Notes: a model not told the origin generated them from the letters alone. A DNA stretch of 64,000 nucleotides from Mageeibacillus sp. UBA6976 (GCA_002450155.1 DJYO01000021.1:4832-68831), one strand, 5' to 3'; counted from the stretch's first letter, positions 26,345-34,799 are shown. Numbers and translations: made by a program.

Positions 26345-26372
26345 ACAGGGGAAGATCTAAACCTTCCCCTGT
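26345..26372 (-). terminator. Hairpin between rplQ and the ecf operon
   Basis: Perfect 10-bp stem ACAGGGGAAG / CTTCCCCTGT with an 8-base loop, about 50 bases after the rplQ stop. It is followed by TGATTTAAGATT and not by a clear U run, so termination may be partial, with read-through into ecfA. I see no separate ecfA promoter. Confidence 0.55.
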
Positions 26373-26420
26373 GAAATCAACAATATAAATTACGATCAGC
26401 CTTAGGTTTGTCTATTCTTA

Positions 26421-26942
26421 TCAAACAAACTCAAGGATTGCCATCTCGGAACCGTCACCACGTCTTGTGCCGATGCGGATGATCCTTGTGTAACCGCCGT
26501 TCCTTGAAGCATATCTTACAGCATACTCGTCAAACATCTTGTTTGTGGGGTTGATAACACGACCCTCGCTGTCATGGCTCTTGATAAGCCACTTTGTCAT
26601 TTCCTTACGAGCTGCAAGACGTGAAGGTGCGTCAACCTGAACTGTCTTTGTCTTAACTTCACGGTCAACTACCTCGTACTTGTTGCCGGCCTTGGATGTC
26701 TTAGTCTTAAGGACCTTCTTACCCTTACCGTCAAGCTTTGCTTCGGAAACTGTGATCTCCTTTGTTGTGAAGTTATCCTTCTCCTTAACTGCAGAAGCCA
26801 CGAGGCTCTCAACGATAGCGGAAACTTCCTTAGCACGAGCAACAGTTGTCTCAACCTTACCGTTGATAACCATTGCCGTTACCAGATTCTTAAGTATAGC
26901 CGTGCGCTGGTCGGATGCACGACCCAATTTTCTATTAGGCAT
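26421..26942 (-). CDS. rplQ: 50S ribosomal protein L17 with internal insertion
   Basis: Large-subunit protein near the exit tunnel. The N-terminus (MPNRKLGRASDQRTAILKNL) and C-terminus (YASRNGGYTRIIRIGTRRGD) are typical, but the chain is 173 residues against about 115-130 usually. The extra 45 or so residues lie after the first domain (about 70-115), a Lys/Thr/Val-rich stretch including KLDGKGKKVLKTKTSKAG. The reading frame is clean through it, so it is an insertion rather than an error. It ends the rpmJ-rpsM-rpsK-rpsD-rpoA-rplQ unit. Confidence 0.95.
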   Translation of the reverse strand: MPNRKLGRASDQRTAILKNLVTAMVINGKVETTVARAKEVSAIVESLVASAVKEKDNFTTKEITVSEAKLDGKGKKVLKTKTSKAGNKYEVVDREVKTKTVQVDAPSRLAARKEMTKWLIKSHDSEGRVINPTNKMFDEYAVRYASRNGGYTRIIRIGTRRGDGSEMAILEFV

Positions 26943-26965
26943 TGTATTGCTCCTCCGTATTGAGA

Positions 26966-27916
26966 TTAATCTTCTTGATCTTTGAGGTGAAGGCCCATAC
27001 CCTCAAGCTTCTCGATGATTTCTTCGAGAGACTTCTTACCGAGGTTTCTGACCTTGATCATCTCATCCATTGTCTTTGCTACAAGATCGCCGACAGTATT
27101 GATCTGTGCTCTCTTGAGGCAGTTATATGTACGAACAGAGAACTCAAAATCTTCAATGAGTACATTAAGCTTGGAATCAGACTCACTTACGTCCTCAACA
27201 CTCTTGAAGCTCAGTGCTGAATCTGTCTCAGCAAGTGCTGTGAAGAACTTAAGGTGGTCAATAAGGCAGTTAGCTGCTGAAGAAAGTGCTTCATCAACTT
27301 CGATGGTACCGTCTGTCCAAACCTCGATGGTGAGGCTGTCGTAGTCGGTCCTTGCACCTACACGGGTGTTTTCTACATGATAGTTAGCCTTCTTAACGGG
27401 AGTGAAGATCGAATCGATCGGAATGAGTCCGATGATCTGCTTCTCGGGCTTGTTCTGCTCGGCTGTATTATAGCCGCGGCCCTTCTGGAGTGTGAATTCC
27501 ATAAATACGTCATCTGCACCGTTGAGGTGAGCGATAACGTGATCCGGATTCATGATCTCAACGTCAGGACCATGAACGATGTCGCCAGCTTTGAGCTCGC
27601 CTGTTCTGCCCTTTGCAACGCTGATGCTAACAATGTTTGACTCATTGTGGAGCTTAGCTCTTATACCCTTGATATTAAGGATTACTTCTGTTGTATCTTC
27701 AATGATGCCCGGAATCGTGGAGAATTCATGCTTAATCTTATCAATCTTGATAGATGTAACTGCCGCACCGGAGAGTGAAGAAAGGAGCACTCTGCGCAGT
27801 GAATTACCGAGAGTATTACCGAAACCGCGCTCGAGCGGTGAGATGGTATATTTCCCGTATGACTTGTCTTCGCTTGACTCAACACACTTTATGGTCGGCT
27901 GGCTTATTTCCATCAT
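26966..27916 (-). CDS. rpoA: RNA polymerase alpha subunit
   Basis: Dimerises to nucleate RNA polymerase assembly; the C-terminal domain contacts UP elements and activators. The 316 residues have the alpha-NTD (SPLERGFGNTLGNSLRRVLLSSL, about 27-50) and alpha-CTD (TVGDLVAKTMDEMIKVRNLG, about 275-297, followed by KSLEEIIEKLEGMGL). Length is normal. Its ATG follows rpsD by 48 bases and precedes rplQ by 23, the standard alpha-operon order. Confidence 0.98.
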   Translation of the reverse strand: MMEISQPTIKCVESSEDKSYGKYTISPLERGFGNTLGNSLRRVLLSSLSGAAVTSIKIDKIKHEFSTIPGIIEDTTEVILNIKGIRAKLHNESNIVSISVAKGRTGELKAGDIVHGPDVEIMNPDHVIAHLNGADDVFMEFTLQKGRGYNTAEQNKPEKQIIGLIPIDSIFTPVKKANYHVENTRVGARTDYDSLTIEVWTDGTIEVDEALSSAANCLIDHLKFFTALAETDSALSFKSVEDVSESDSKLNVLIEDFEFSVRTYNCLKRAQINTVGDLVAKTMDEMIKVRNLGKKSLEEIIEKLEGMGLHLKDQED

Positions 27917-27964
27917 TTCTATTCCTCCTGATTATTTTGTTTGTCGTCTGAATCAGTTTAGTTA

Positions 27965-28564
27965 TTACTTGGAGTACAACTCGACGATTGCGACTTCATT
28001 TACCGGAACATCGATCTGATCCTTTGTAGGGATCGCAAGGATCTTTCCGCTTAACTTCTCGAGGTCTGCCTCAACCCATGCAGGTGCAGTCCTTGACTCT
28101 GTTACAGCAACGATATCCTTGAATCTTACGGAGCCTCTAGCGTTCTCCTTGATCTCGATCTTGTCACCTACTGATACGCTGTAGGAAGGAATGTTAACAG
28201 TCTTGCCGTTAACAGTAACGTTCCTGTGGCTTACGATCTGTCTAGCCTCATCTCTTGTACGTGCAAGACCCATTCTGAACAGAACATTGTCCAGTCTGAG
28301 TTCCAGGAGGATCATGAGGTTCTCACCGGTTGTACCGTACTTAAGCTTCTGAGCCTTAACGAAATAGTTTCTGAAAGGCTTCTCAAGAACGCCGTAAATA
28401 AACTTTGCCTTCTGCTTCTCTTTGAGCTGCATGCCATATTCGCTGACCTTACGGGGTCTTGCAGCGTCATGCTTCTTAGATTGCTTCTTCTCTATACCCA
28501 GGAATGCAGGCTCAACACCGAGGGCTCTGCACTTCTTAAGGACAGGTGTCATATCTCTTGCCAT
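27965..28564 (-). CDS. rpsD: 30S ribosomal protein S4
   Basis: Primary 16S rRNA-binding assembly protein and, in many bacteria, the translational repressor of its operon. It has 199 residues with the S4 RNA-binding domain (VLFRMGLARTRDEARQIVSH through the SYSVSVGDKI loop). The N-terminus MARDMTPVLKKCRALG lacks the four zinc cysteines of C+ forms, so this is a C- paralogue. It is encoded inside the alpha operon, unlike in Bacillus subtilis, where rpsD is separate; this bears on the leader found 5' of rpsM. Confidence 0.97.
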   Translation of the reverse strand: MARDMTPVLKKCRALGVEPAFLGIEKKQSKKHDAARPRKVSEYGMQLKEKQKAKFIYGVLEKPFRNYFVKAQKLKYGTTGENLMILLELRLDNVLFRMGLARTRDEARQIVSHRNVTVNGKTVNIPSYSVSVGDKIEIKENARGSVRFKDIVAVTESRTAPAWVEADLEKLSGKILAIPTKDQIDVPVNEVAIVELYSK

Positions 28565-28610
28565 TGCTTTATCCTCTTTTCTATATTAGATAATAGACCT
28601 AAACGTAAGA

Positions 28611-28997
28611 TTAAACTCTTCTGCGCTTAGGAGGACGGCAGCCGTTATGAGGAACGGGTGTAACGTCCTTGATCATTGTTACCTTAAGACCAGCTGTCTC
28701 AAGAGCTCTTACTGCAGATTCTCTGCCGGATCCGGGTCCCTTGACATAAACGTCAACAGTCTTCATGCCGTGATCGATAGCAGCCTTAGCAGCCTTCTCG
28801 GAAGCAACCTGAGCAGCATAGCTTGTGCCCTTACGTGAACCCTTAGCATCCATACCTGCAGATGCCCAAGAGATTGCGTTGCCCTGCTTGTCTGTGATAG
28901 TAACTATTGTATTGTTGAAAGTAGCGTGAATATGTGCCTGGCCTTCAACGACATTTTTACGTTCAGCCCTTCTGGGTCTTCTGGTTTCTCTTGCCAT
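28611..28997 (-). CDS. rpsK: 30S ribosomal protein S11
   Basis: Platform protein of the small subunit. The 128 residues contain the family signature GPGSGRESAVRALETAGLKV and the C-terminal HNGCRPPKRRRV. The N-terminal tail is basic (MARETRRPRRAERKN). It lies 16 bases after rpsM and 46 before rpsD. Confidence 0.98.
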   Translation of the reverse strand: MARETRRPRRAERKNVVEGQAHIHATFNNTIVTITDKQGNAISWASAGMDAKGSRKGTSYAAQVASEKAAKAAIDHGMKTVDVYVKGPGSGRESAVRALETAGLKVTMIKDVTPVPHNGCRPPKRRRV

Positions 28998-29013
28998 ATT
29001 AGATTACCCTCCC

Positions 29014-29382
29014 TTATTTCTTCTTGCCTGCGACAGTTCTCTTCGGGCCCTTGCGGGTACGAGCATTTGTCTTTGTGCGCTGGCCTCTTACGGGGAGTCC
29101 TAATCTGTGGCGACGGCCTCTTAAGCAACCGATATCAGAGAGTCTCTTGATGTTCTGCTGAACTTCTCTCCTAAGGTCGCCCTCTACCTGATAATTGTTC
29201 TCGATCTGATCACGGATCTTAGCTACTTCATCCTCAGAAAGATCCTTAACACGTGTATCAGGGTTGATACCTGTGTTCTTGATAATCTCGGAAGCGCTTG
29301 TGTTTCCAATGCCGTAAATGTAAGTAAGAGCTATCTCTACTCTCTTATCATTCGGCAGATCTACGCCGGCTATACGAGCCAT
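29014..29382 (-). CDS. rpsM: 30S ribosomal protein S13
   Basis: Head protein of the small subunit that contacts the P-site tRNA and forms bridges to the 50S. The start is ATG 29382 (MARIAGVDLPNDKRVEIAL) and not the in-frame ATG at 29397, because the ribosome binding site GGAGGT itself overlaps that upstream codon. The product is 122 residues with the C-terminal RGQRTKTNARTRKGPKRT tail. It is preceded by a 195-base hairpin-rich gap (see the leader entry). Confidence 0.98.
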   Translation of the reverse strand: MARIAGVDLPNDKRVEIALTYIYGIGNTSASEIIKNTGINPDTRVKDLSEDEVAKIRDQIENNYQVEGDLRREVQQNIKRLSDIGCLRGRRHRLGLPVRGQRTKTNARTRKGPKRTVAGKKK

Positions 29383-29577
29383 GTGGTGTACCTCCATAAA
29401 ATGGTAATTTTGGAATATATTAAGCCCGCCTTCGTAAAGAACCCCAATGGGGCAGCCGCCTTCACATATGGCGTGTTATATTCTTCTTTTGTTGTCTTAG
29501 TACTGTTGCGGCAAAGAGCTGTCTGCCGCGGGAGTCCTTACTGCGGGGCTAAATCCGCACGGACACCTGTCAATTGC
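29383..29577 (-). promoter_or_regulatory. Structured leader 5' of rpsM (candidate alpha-operon r-protein site)
   Basis: The gap between rpmJ and rpsM is 195 bases, while neighbouring gaps are mostly under 50. Transcribed from the minus strand it can form a nested stem GTCC..GCGG...CCGC..GGAC, a second stem GCGGCA / TGCCGC, and a third CCCC-ATT-GGGG close to the rpsM start. In gamma-proteobacteria S4 represses this operon by binding a leader at the same place, and rpsD is in this operon here. That this is an S4 (or S13) site is inference. Confidence 0.45.
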
Positions 29578-29691
29578 TTAACCCTGTCTCTGCTTATGCT
29601 TAGGGTCAGAGCAAATGACCATTACCTTGCCATGACGGCGAATGACCTTGCATTTCTCGCACATCGGCTTTACTGATGGTCTAACCTTCAT
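29578..29691 (-). CDS. rpmJ: 50S ribosomal protein L36
   Basis: The 37-residue protein reads MKVRPSVKPMCEKCKVIRRH and continues to the typical end DPKHKQRQG. It has the zinc ligand set C-x2-C...C...H, so this is the zinc-binding form. GGGAGGA lies upstream of ATG 29691. It is the first gene of a separate transcription unit, behind the promoter at 29758-29785. Confidence 0.97.
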   Translation of the reverse strand: MKVRPSVKPMCEKCKVIRRHGKVMVICSDPKHKQRQG

Positions 29692-29757
29692 ATTCGGTCC
29701 TCCCTGCTTTGTAATTTGTCACAACAAAACAAGCGCCTTCTAAGCGCATGCTAAACA

Positions 29758-29785
29758 ATTATAGCAGAATCTTCGGGAGTTTCAA
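29758..29785 (-). promoter_or_regulatory. Promoter of the rpmJ-rpsM-rpsK-rpsD-rpoA-rplQ operon
   Basis: TTGAAA, a 16-base spacer and a consensus TATAAT on the minus strand. The predicted start lies about 60 bases 5' of rpmJ, and the leader contains a small GCGCTT/AAGGCGC-type hairpin. This is one of the best sigma-A promoters in the window. Confidence 0.8.
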
Positions 29786-29845
29786 CTGGAAATTTACAAT
29801 TCTTCCAATTGAACTTTTTAGGGCAAAGATTCCGGTATTTAAGGT

Positions 29846-29872
29846 GATAGGGCTGCCTGAAGCAGCCCTATC
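29846..29872 (-). terminator. Hairpin after infA
   Basis: Perfect 11-bp stem GATAGGGCTGC / GCAGCCCTATC with a 5-base loop, 3 bases after the infA stop. There is no U tract (ACCTTAAATACC follows), so it may be a weak or processing-type 3' end. Confidence 0.55.
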
Positions 29873-29875
29873 TTA

Positions 29876-30103
29876 TTACTTCTTCTTCTCTCCTCTCCAG
29901 GTGATCCTTCCTCTGGACAGGTCATAAGGTGAGATCTCCATCGTTACCTTGTCGCCGGGCAGGATCTTAATGTAATTCTGCCTGAGCTTACCTGACAGAT
30001 GAGCGATAACAAGATGCCCCGAATCAAGCTTAACCTTGAACATAGCATTGGGGAGCGCCTCATCAACTGTTCCAACTACTTCAATTACATCTTCCTTTGC
30101 CAT
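29876..30103 (-). CDS. infA: Translation initiation factor IF-1
   Basis: A 75-residue OB-fold protein (MAKEDVIEVVGTVDEALPNA; KVTMEISPYDLSRGRITWR) that binds the A site during initiation. Its ATG shares a base with the map stop codon (TAATG), so the two are translationally coupled. It is the last gene of the secY2-adk-map-infA unit. Confidence 0.98.
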   Translation of the reverse strand: MAKEDVIEVVGTVDEALPNAMFKVKLDSGHLVIAHLSGKLRQNYIKILPGDKVTMEISPYDLSRGRITWRGEKKK

Positions 30104-30873
30104 TAAAAACCCTCCTCATAATCATAGGTCGTCATATATGGTCCGTTCTCAGTAATAAGGATCGTGTTCTCATAGTGAGCTGCGGGCTTGCCGTCAACTG
30201 TGGAGATGGTCCACTGATCGCCCAGCATCTCGATATATCTCTCACCCAAAGTGATCATGGGCTCGATGCAGATGGCCATGCCCTTCTTAAGCTTATATCC
30301 GTGACCCGGCTTACCGTAATTCGGAACGTCCGGATCCTCGTGCATCTCGGTTCCTATGCCGTGACCTGTAAGTTCTCTTACAACACCGTAACCGAAACTC
30401 TCGCAGTATTCCTGAACCGCATGTCCGATATCGCCTGTACGGCAACCGGGCTTTGCAAATTCAAGTCCCTTGAAGAAGGATTCCTCTGTCCTCTTAACGA
30501 GATCCCTTACCTCAGGAGCTACATCTCCTACGCAGTATGTTCTGCAGGCATCGGACTGATATCCGTTAAGGATAGCTCCTACATCTACGGAGATAATGTC
30601 TCCGTCCTTAAGTATCCTGCTCTTCTTCGGGATTCCGTGGACTACCTCTTCGTTTACCGAAGCACAGATGGTTCCGGGGAACGGAGGAGTACCAAAATTA
30701 AGGAATGAAGGTATCGCATCGTGGCCTCTTATGATGTCATAAGCGATCTTGTCCACATCGTGGGTAGACATACCCGGTTTGATCTGATCACGGCAAGCCT
30801 TGAATACCTCCTGCAGTATCTTGCCGGATTCCTTCATCAGTTCGAATTCTTCTTCTGTAAGAATTTCTATCAT
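30103..30873 (-). CDS. map: Methionine aminopeptidase type I
   Basis: Removes the N-terminal Met from nascent proteins. From ATG 30873 (MIEILTEEEFELMKESG) the product is 256 residues. A TTG-initiated frame begins at 30885, but its start contains the GGAGAG ribosome binding site, so the downstream ATG is preferred. The metal ligands are visible: HGIPKKS..., DVGAILNGYQSDACRT (two Asp), ELTGHGIGTEMHEDP (His), CIEPMITLG (Glu) and the late TISTVDGKPAAHYENT (Glu). Confidence 0.97.
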   Translation of the reverse strand: MIEILTEEEFELMKESGKILQEVFKACRDQIKPGMSTHDVDKIAYDIIRGHDAIPSFLNFGTPPFPGTICASVNEEVVHGIPKKSRILKDGDIISVDVGAILNGYQSDACRTYCVGDVAPEVRDLVKRTEESFFKGLEFAKPGCRTGDIGHAVQEYCESFGYGVVRELTGHGIGTEMHEDPDVPNYGKPGHGYKLKKGMAICIEPMITLGERYIEMLGDQWTISTVDGKPAAHYENTILITENGPYMTTYDYEEGF

Positions 30874-30895
30874 TAATCTCTCCAATTCTAAGGCT

Positions 30896-31552
30896 TTAGT
30901 TTAAGCCCAGCTTAGCAAGTCCGTCTTCGATATTCTTAATGCAGGTCTGGGAATCAACGTTATTATTGCCTTCAACGAGGATCCCTCTTGCCTGATAGAA
31001 ATCGATAAGGGGCTGCGTGTTTTCTTTGTATGTAGCAAGTCTCTTCGCTACTGTTTCTTCGTTATCATCACTTCTCTGGATCGTTCTGCCGCCGCAGGAA
31101 TCGCAGACGCCGTCGACCTTGGAAGGCATATACTTGATATTGAAGCTTGCGCCGCACTTCTCGCAGACTCTTCTTGTAGTGACTCTGTCCATAATTACAT
31201 CATCATCTGTTACTACATAAACAACAGCATCGATCGCCGTGCCTGTCTTGGCGAGCATCTTGTCCAAAGCCTCAGCCTGTGCAATGTTTCTGGGGAAGCC
31301 GTCAAGGATGTAACCCTTGCTGCAGTCAGGATCTGACAATCTGTCCTCGACCATTCTGATAGTAACGTCATCAGGAACCAGTGCGCCCTGATCTATATAA
31401 GACTTAGCTTCGATACCCAGAGGAGTCTGCTCTTTGATATTGTATCTGAACAGATCGCCTGTAGAGATGTGTGCAAGGTCGTACTTTTCCTTAAGTACTG
31501 CTGCGCTTGTGCCTTTTCCGGATCCCGGTGCACCTAAGATAATGAGCTTCAT
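30896..31552 (-). CDS. adk: Adenylate kinase (zinc-LID form)
   Basis: Interconverts AMP, ADP and ATP. The start at ATG 31552 (MKLIILGAPGSGKGT) has AGAGGA upstream; the longer frame to 31693 runs back into secY2 and is not used. The 218-residue enzyme has the P-loop GAPGSGKGT, the NMP-binding ISTGDLFR, LDGFPRN, and a long LID with CEKC and CDSC, the four-cysteine zinc site usual in Gram-positive Adk. Confidence 0.98.
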   Translation of the reverse strand: MKLIILGAPGSGKGTSAAVLKEKYDLAHISTGDLFRYNIKEQTPLGIEAKSYIDQGALVPDDVTIRMVEDRLSDPDCSKGYILDGFPRNIAQAEALDKMLAKTGTAIDAVVYVVTDDDVIMDRVTTRRVCEKCGASFNIKYMPSKVDGVCDSCGGRTIQRSDDNEETVAKRLATYKENTQPLIDFYQARGILVEGNNNVDSQTCIKNIEDGLAKLGLN

Positions 31553-31571
31553 GCAATGTCCTCTCTTTCTG

Positions 31572-32876
31572 TTATGTTCTTGAATACTTATTCTTACGTC
31601 TTGAATCTCTTCCGGCCTGCTTATTTGCTTCCTCATTCTCCTTGATGCCGTTATCGAGCAGGATCTTGGTCTCCATAAGACCGCCTGCCACAAGGATGCT
31701 CATAATGCCCACATGCCAGAAGATCCTGAAGGCGGGCGCAATGCTTATAAGCATCGGGACAACACTGAGTACGATAAGGAAGGTAGCTCCTGCCACATTG
31801 ATATTGGTATATGTGGAGAGGAGGTACTGAGAGGTGGGCTTACCCGGCCTGATACCCTGGATATAACCGCCGTACTGCTTGATCTGGTTGGAGATATCAA
31901 CAGGATTAAACTGTATCATTGCAAATATGTATGTAAATATGGATACAAAGATCACATACATTACTATAAATACAGGATTAGATGTATATTCGCCTGCACC
32001 GAGAGCTACGCCCTGATCCGGCTTGGAAGATACCGTAACTGCAACAGATGCAAACAGAAGGTTTATTGTCATGGCATATACGATAGGCATTATTCCCGCC
32101 TGAGTTACCTTGACGGGGATCACCTGATTCTGCATGCCATACTGTTTCATGCCTACGGTCTTCTTCTGGAAGAGGATCCTGAGTTTCTTCTCTCCGAGGT
32201 TTACAAATACTGCGAATATAACAAATCCCAGGAATACTACTGCGAGCACTATAGGAACGATTATCCTGAGGCTTCCCTCATTGGATGAAGCTGCCTCCCT
32301 GAACATATGTGGCAGAGCTCTTACTATAGAAGCAACAAGTACTATCGTTATTCCGTTACCTAACCCCTTGTTGTTGAGAAGCTCGATGCACCATCCGCAG
32401 AAAGCAGCTCCAATAGCAACGCATAAGACTGCAATCACAAAAGCGAGCCAGTAATTGATCTGGGTGGATACGGTATTTCTTGCACCTACAACAAACAACA
32501 CCGCGTAGACGATATCCATGCCGATGGCAACAAATCTTGTGATCTTGGTTATTACCTTACTGCCCTCGTCACCCTTCATGGCAAGATCCCTGAGCCTCGG
32601 GACAGCCAGTGTCGCGATCTGCATTGCGATCGAGGCCACAAGAAAGGGATAGATCCCTAAAGAAGTGATCGCACCGTTATATAAAGCCTTGCCGCTGATA
32701 ACATTGAGCATGAGTCCCCAGTCTCCCCAGAGTCTCACATGTTCGCATATAGCGCTGTGGGACAGTCCCGGGATAGGGACAAGAGTCATTACATACATAG
32801 CTGAAACTATAAGGAATGTGAACAGGATCTTCTTCTTGAGACCCGGCACCTTATATGCTTCGGTTAAAGTTGACAT
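31572..32876 (-). CDS. Second SecY translocase channel paralogue
   Basis: A 434-residue, ten-segment membrane protein with SecY features: LVPIPGLSHSAICEHVR near the N-terminus, a plug-region-like ISGKALYNGAITSLGIYPFLVASI (in the second segment area), the C4-C5 area RILFQKKTVGMKQYGMQNQVIPVKV, and FNPVDISNQIKQYGGYIQGIRPGKPT. It differs strongly from the SecY encoded 133 bases upstream (33010-34350); by eye only conserved positions agree. No secA2 or asp genes accompany it, so it is not a standard SecY2 accessory Sec locus. It has its own promoter and leads adk-map-infA. It may replace, complement or specialise the main channel; its role is unknown. Confidence 0.9.
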   Translation of the reverse strand: MSTLTEAYKVPGLKKKILFTFLIVSAMYVMTLVPIPGLSHSAICEHVRLWGDWGLMLNVISGKALYNGAITSLGIYPFLVASIAMQIATLAVPRLRDLAMKGDEGSKVITKITRFVAIGMDIVYAVLFVVGARNTVSTQINYWLAFVIAVLCVAIGAAFCGWCIELLNNKGLGNGITIVLVASIVRALPHMFREAASSNEGSLRIIVPIVLAVVFLGFVIFAVFVNLGEKKLRILFQKKTVGMKQYGMQNQVIPVKVTQAGIMPIVYAMTINLLFASVAVTVSSKPDQGVALGAGEYTSNPVFIVMYVIFVSIFTYIFAMIQFNPVDISNQIKQYGGYIQGIRPGKPTSQYLLSTYTNINVAGATFLIVLSVVPMLISIAPAFRIFWHVGIMSILVAGGLMETKILLDNGIKENEEANKQAGRDSRRKNKYSRT

Positions 32877-32914
32877 TAATAAGTACTCCTTAATCGCATA
32901 AATATAGCCTTTGT

Positions 32915-32920
32915 ATTATA
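32915..32920 (-). promoter_or_regulatory. -10 element for the secY2-adk-map-infA unit
   Basis: TATAAT on the minus strand inside GATGCGATATAATACAAAG, 39 bases from the secY2 ATG. A clear -35 is not visible. The ribosome binding site TAAGGAG follows. Confidence 0.6.
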
Positions 32921-32943
32921 TCGCATCTTGCGCAAATTTAAAG

Positions 32944-32984
32944 TGAAACAATAAATCCGCGTCTCCCAAATAGGAAACGCGGAT
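32944..32984 (-). terminator. Terminator after the first secY (end of the S10-spc unit)
   Basis: Stem ATCCGCGT..CC / GG..ACGCGGAT with a short loop, then TTTATTGTTT on the minus strand, starting 25 bases after the secY stop. It separates the two secY genes into different transcription units. Confidence 0.75.
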
Positions 32985-33009
32985 ATTGATTCAAAGTTAA
33001 CCCTTGATC

Positions 33010-34350
33010 TTACCTCTTGCCTGTCTTGATGGTGAGGTTGTCTAAGAATCCCTTAGGAGACCTGACTTCGAGTTCACCCTCGATCTGGACAATAAGGTCA
33101 TTGGCAACACCTGTAAGGATCAGTACTGATGTACCTGCGAACCATACATTCTCGAATCCTGTAAGAATACCGATAACCGTAGGAACGATACATACAAGGA
33201 TAAGGAATACTGCCTCGATCCAGTTAAGTCTGCCTGCTGTAGCCTTGATAAAGTCTGTAGTAGGCTTTCCTGCTCTGATACCGCTTATCGTACCGCCATT
33301 CTTGTTGATGTTGTTTGCGATCTCTACCGGATGGAACTGGATCGCAGAGTAGAAGAATGTGAATGCGATGATAAGCAAGAAGTATGCGATGTAATACCAA
33401 ACGCTGCCTGTAAAGTCACGGAGCCATACGATGAACCCGTTGGTGCTGCTCGTAAAGAACAGTGATGTTACGATCTGCGGAACTGCAAGAAGTGACATCG
33501 CAAAGATTACAGGCATAACACCGGACATATTTACCTTGAGGGGTATATAGTCCCTGTTTCCGCCACGCTGCTGCCTGCCGATAACCTTCTTGGAGTACTG
33601 AACAGGGATCCTTCTCTCTGCATTCTGTACAAAGAGAACGAATACGATGATGAGTACGGATACCAAGGCAACGGCTATGAATACAAGCAATCCGATGAGG
33701 ATACCTGCAACAGCGGAATCAAACTTACCGCTGATCTCTACTGCTTTGAGGTAGAGAGTCTGAGCCATCTGGGGCAGTCTGGTAACGATACCTGCAAAGA
33801 TTATAAGGGATACACCGTTTCCGATACCCTTATCGTTGATCTTCTCACCTAAGAACACGACCATAGCCGCGCCTGCGGTGAAGGATACGACGATGAGTGC
33901 TGCGTTGATCCATGTCGGAAGACTTGCGATCATTGCAGAACGTGTTGAGTAGCAGAACAGGCAGGACTGAACAAATGCAAGTCCGATAGCCGAATAACGG
34001 GTGATCTTGTTCATCTTCTTACGGCCGGACTCACCCTCTTTGGACATATCCTCAAGGGCGGGGATTACGACTGTAAGGAGCTGAATGATGATGGAAGCGT
34101 TGATGTAAGGCGATACACCCATGGAGAGTATCGAGGCGTGGTAAAGACCGCCGCCCGATATGATATCCATGATGCTTCCGAGCTGTCCCCACTGTCTGAC
34201 GAGATTTGTAAATGTCTCGCCGTCAAGTCCGGGAACCGGTACAAGACCGCCCAGCATAAACAGGCCTAAGATCATGAAGGTATAGAGCAGTCTCTTACGT
34301 ATTGATTCAACACGCAGAGCGTTTACTGCAGTATCAAAAATACCGTTCAT
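33010..34350 (-). CDS. secY: Preprotein translocase channel SecY (canonical copy)
   Basis: Pore of the general secretion system, working with SecA, SecE and SecG. The 446-residue protein has ten membrane segments and the family signatures VPVPGLDGETFTNLVRQWG, MGVSPYINASIIIQLL, GNGVSLIIFAGIVTRLP and RIPVQYSKKVIGRQQRGG (cytosolic C5 loop), then FHPVEIANNINKNGGTISGIRPGK-like sequence with AGKPT. It directly follows rplO, the standard spc-operon place, so this is taken as the housekeeping copy. A hairpin terminator follows. Confidence 0.97.
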   Translation of the reverse strand: MNGIFDTAVNALRVESIRKRLLYTFMILGLFMLGGLVPVPGLDGETFTNLVRQWGQLGSIMDIISGGGLYHASILSMGVSPYINASIIIQLLTVVIPALEDMSKEGESGRKKMNKITRYSAIGLAFVQSCLFCYSTRSAMIASLPTWINAALIVVSFTAGAAMVVFLGEKINDKGIGNGVSLIIFAGIVTRLPQMAQTLYLKAVEISGKFDSAVAGILIGLLVFIAVALVSVLIIVFVLFVQNAERRIPVQYSKKVIGRQQRGGNRDYIPLKVNMSGVMPVIFAMSLLAVPQIVTSLFFTSSTNGFIVWLRDFTGSVWYYIAYFLLIIAFTFFYSAIQFHPVEIANNINKNGGTISGIRAGKPTTDFIKATAGRLNWIEAVFLILVCIVPTVIGILTGFENVWFAGTSVLILTGVANDLIVQIEGELEVRSPKGFLDNLTIKTGKR

Positions 34351-34355
34351 GCCTA

Positions 34356-34799
34356 TTATACCTCCGTAGCTGTGCCTCCGGCACTTTCGATCTTCTCCTT
34401 AGCTGCCTTTGTGAACTTAACAGCCTTAACGTCGAGCTTCTTTGTGAGCTCACCGTTACCTAAGATCTTGACGCCGTCGTTAACCTTGGGGAGTGAGATG
34501 ATGCCCTTATCTGCAAGAGCCTGTGCTGTTACCTCACTGCCGTTATCGAATGCTTCAAGATCAGAAACATTAACTTCGATATACTGAGGTGCGAAGCGCT
34601 TGTTGTTGAAGCCTCTCTTAGGGAGACGTCTGTAAAGCGGCATCTGACCACCTTCGAAACCGGGACGAACACCGCCACCAGAGCGTGCGTTCTGACCCTT
34701 ATGTCCACGGCCTGCAGTCTTGCCGTTGCCGGAACCGGGACCGCGACCCTTACGATAAGCAATCTCGTTGCCGGCAGAAGTCATTTCGTTGAGTTTCAT
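34356..34799 (-). CDS. rplO: 50S ribosomal protein L15
   Basis: The 147-residue protein has the basic Gly-rich N-terminus GRGPGSGNGKTAGRGHKGQ and a C-terminal L15/L18e-type fold ending KEKIESAGGTATEV. It ends 5 bases before secY; the tight spacing suggests coupled translation. Confidence 0.98.
   Translation of the reverse strand: MKLNEMTSAGNEIAYRKGRGPGSGNGKTAGRGHKGQNARSGGGVRPGFEGGQMPLYRRLPKRGFNNKRFAPQYIEVNVSDLEAFDNGSEVTAQALADKGIISLPKVNDGVKILGNGELTKKLDVKAVKFTKAAKEKIESAGGTATEV

Noticed and set aside
31572..32876. Standard accessory SecA2/SecY2 export system
   Set aside because: No secA2, asp, glycosyltransferase or serine-rich repeat protein gene adjoins it.
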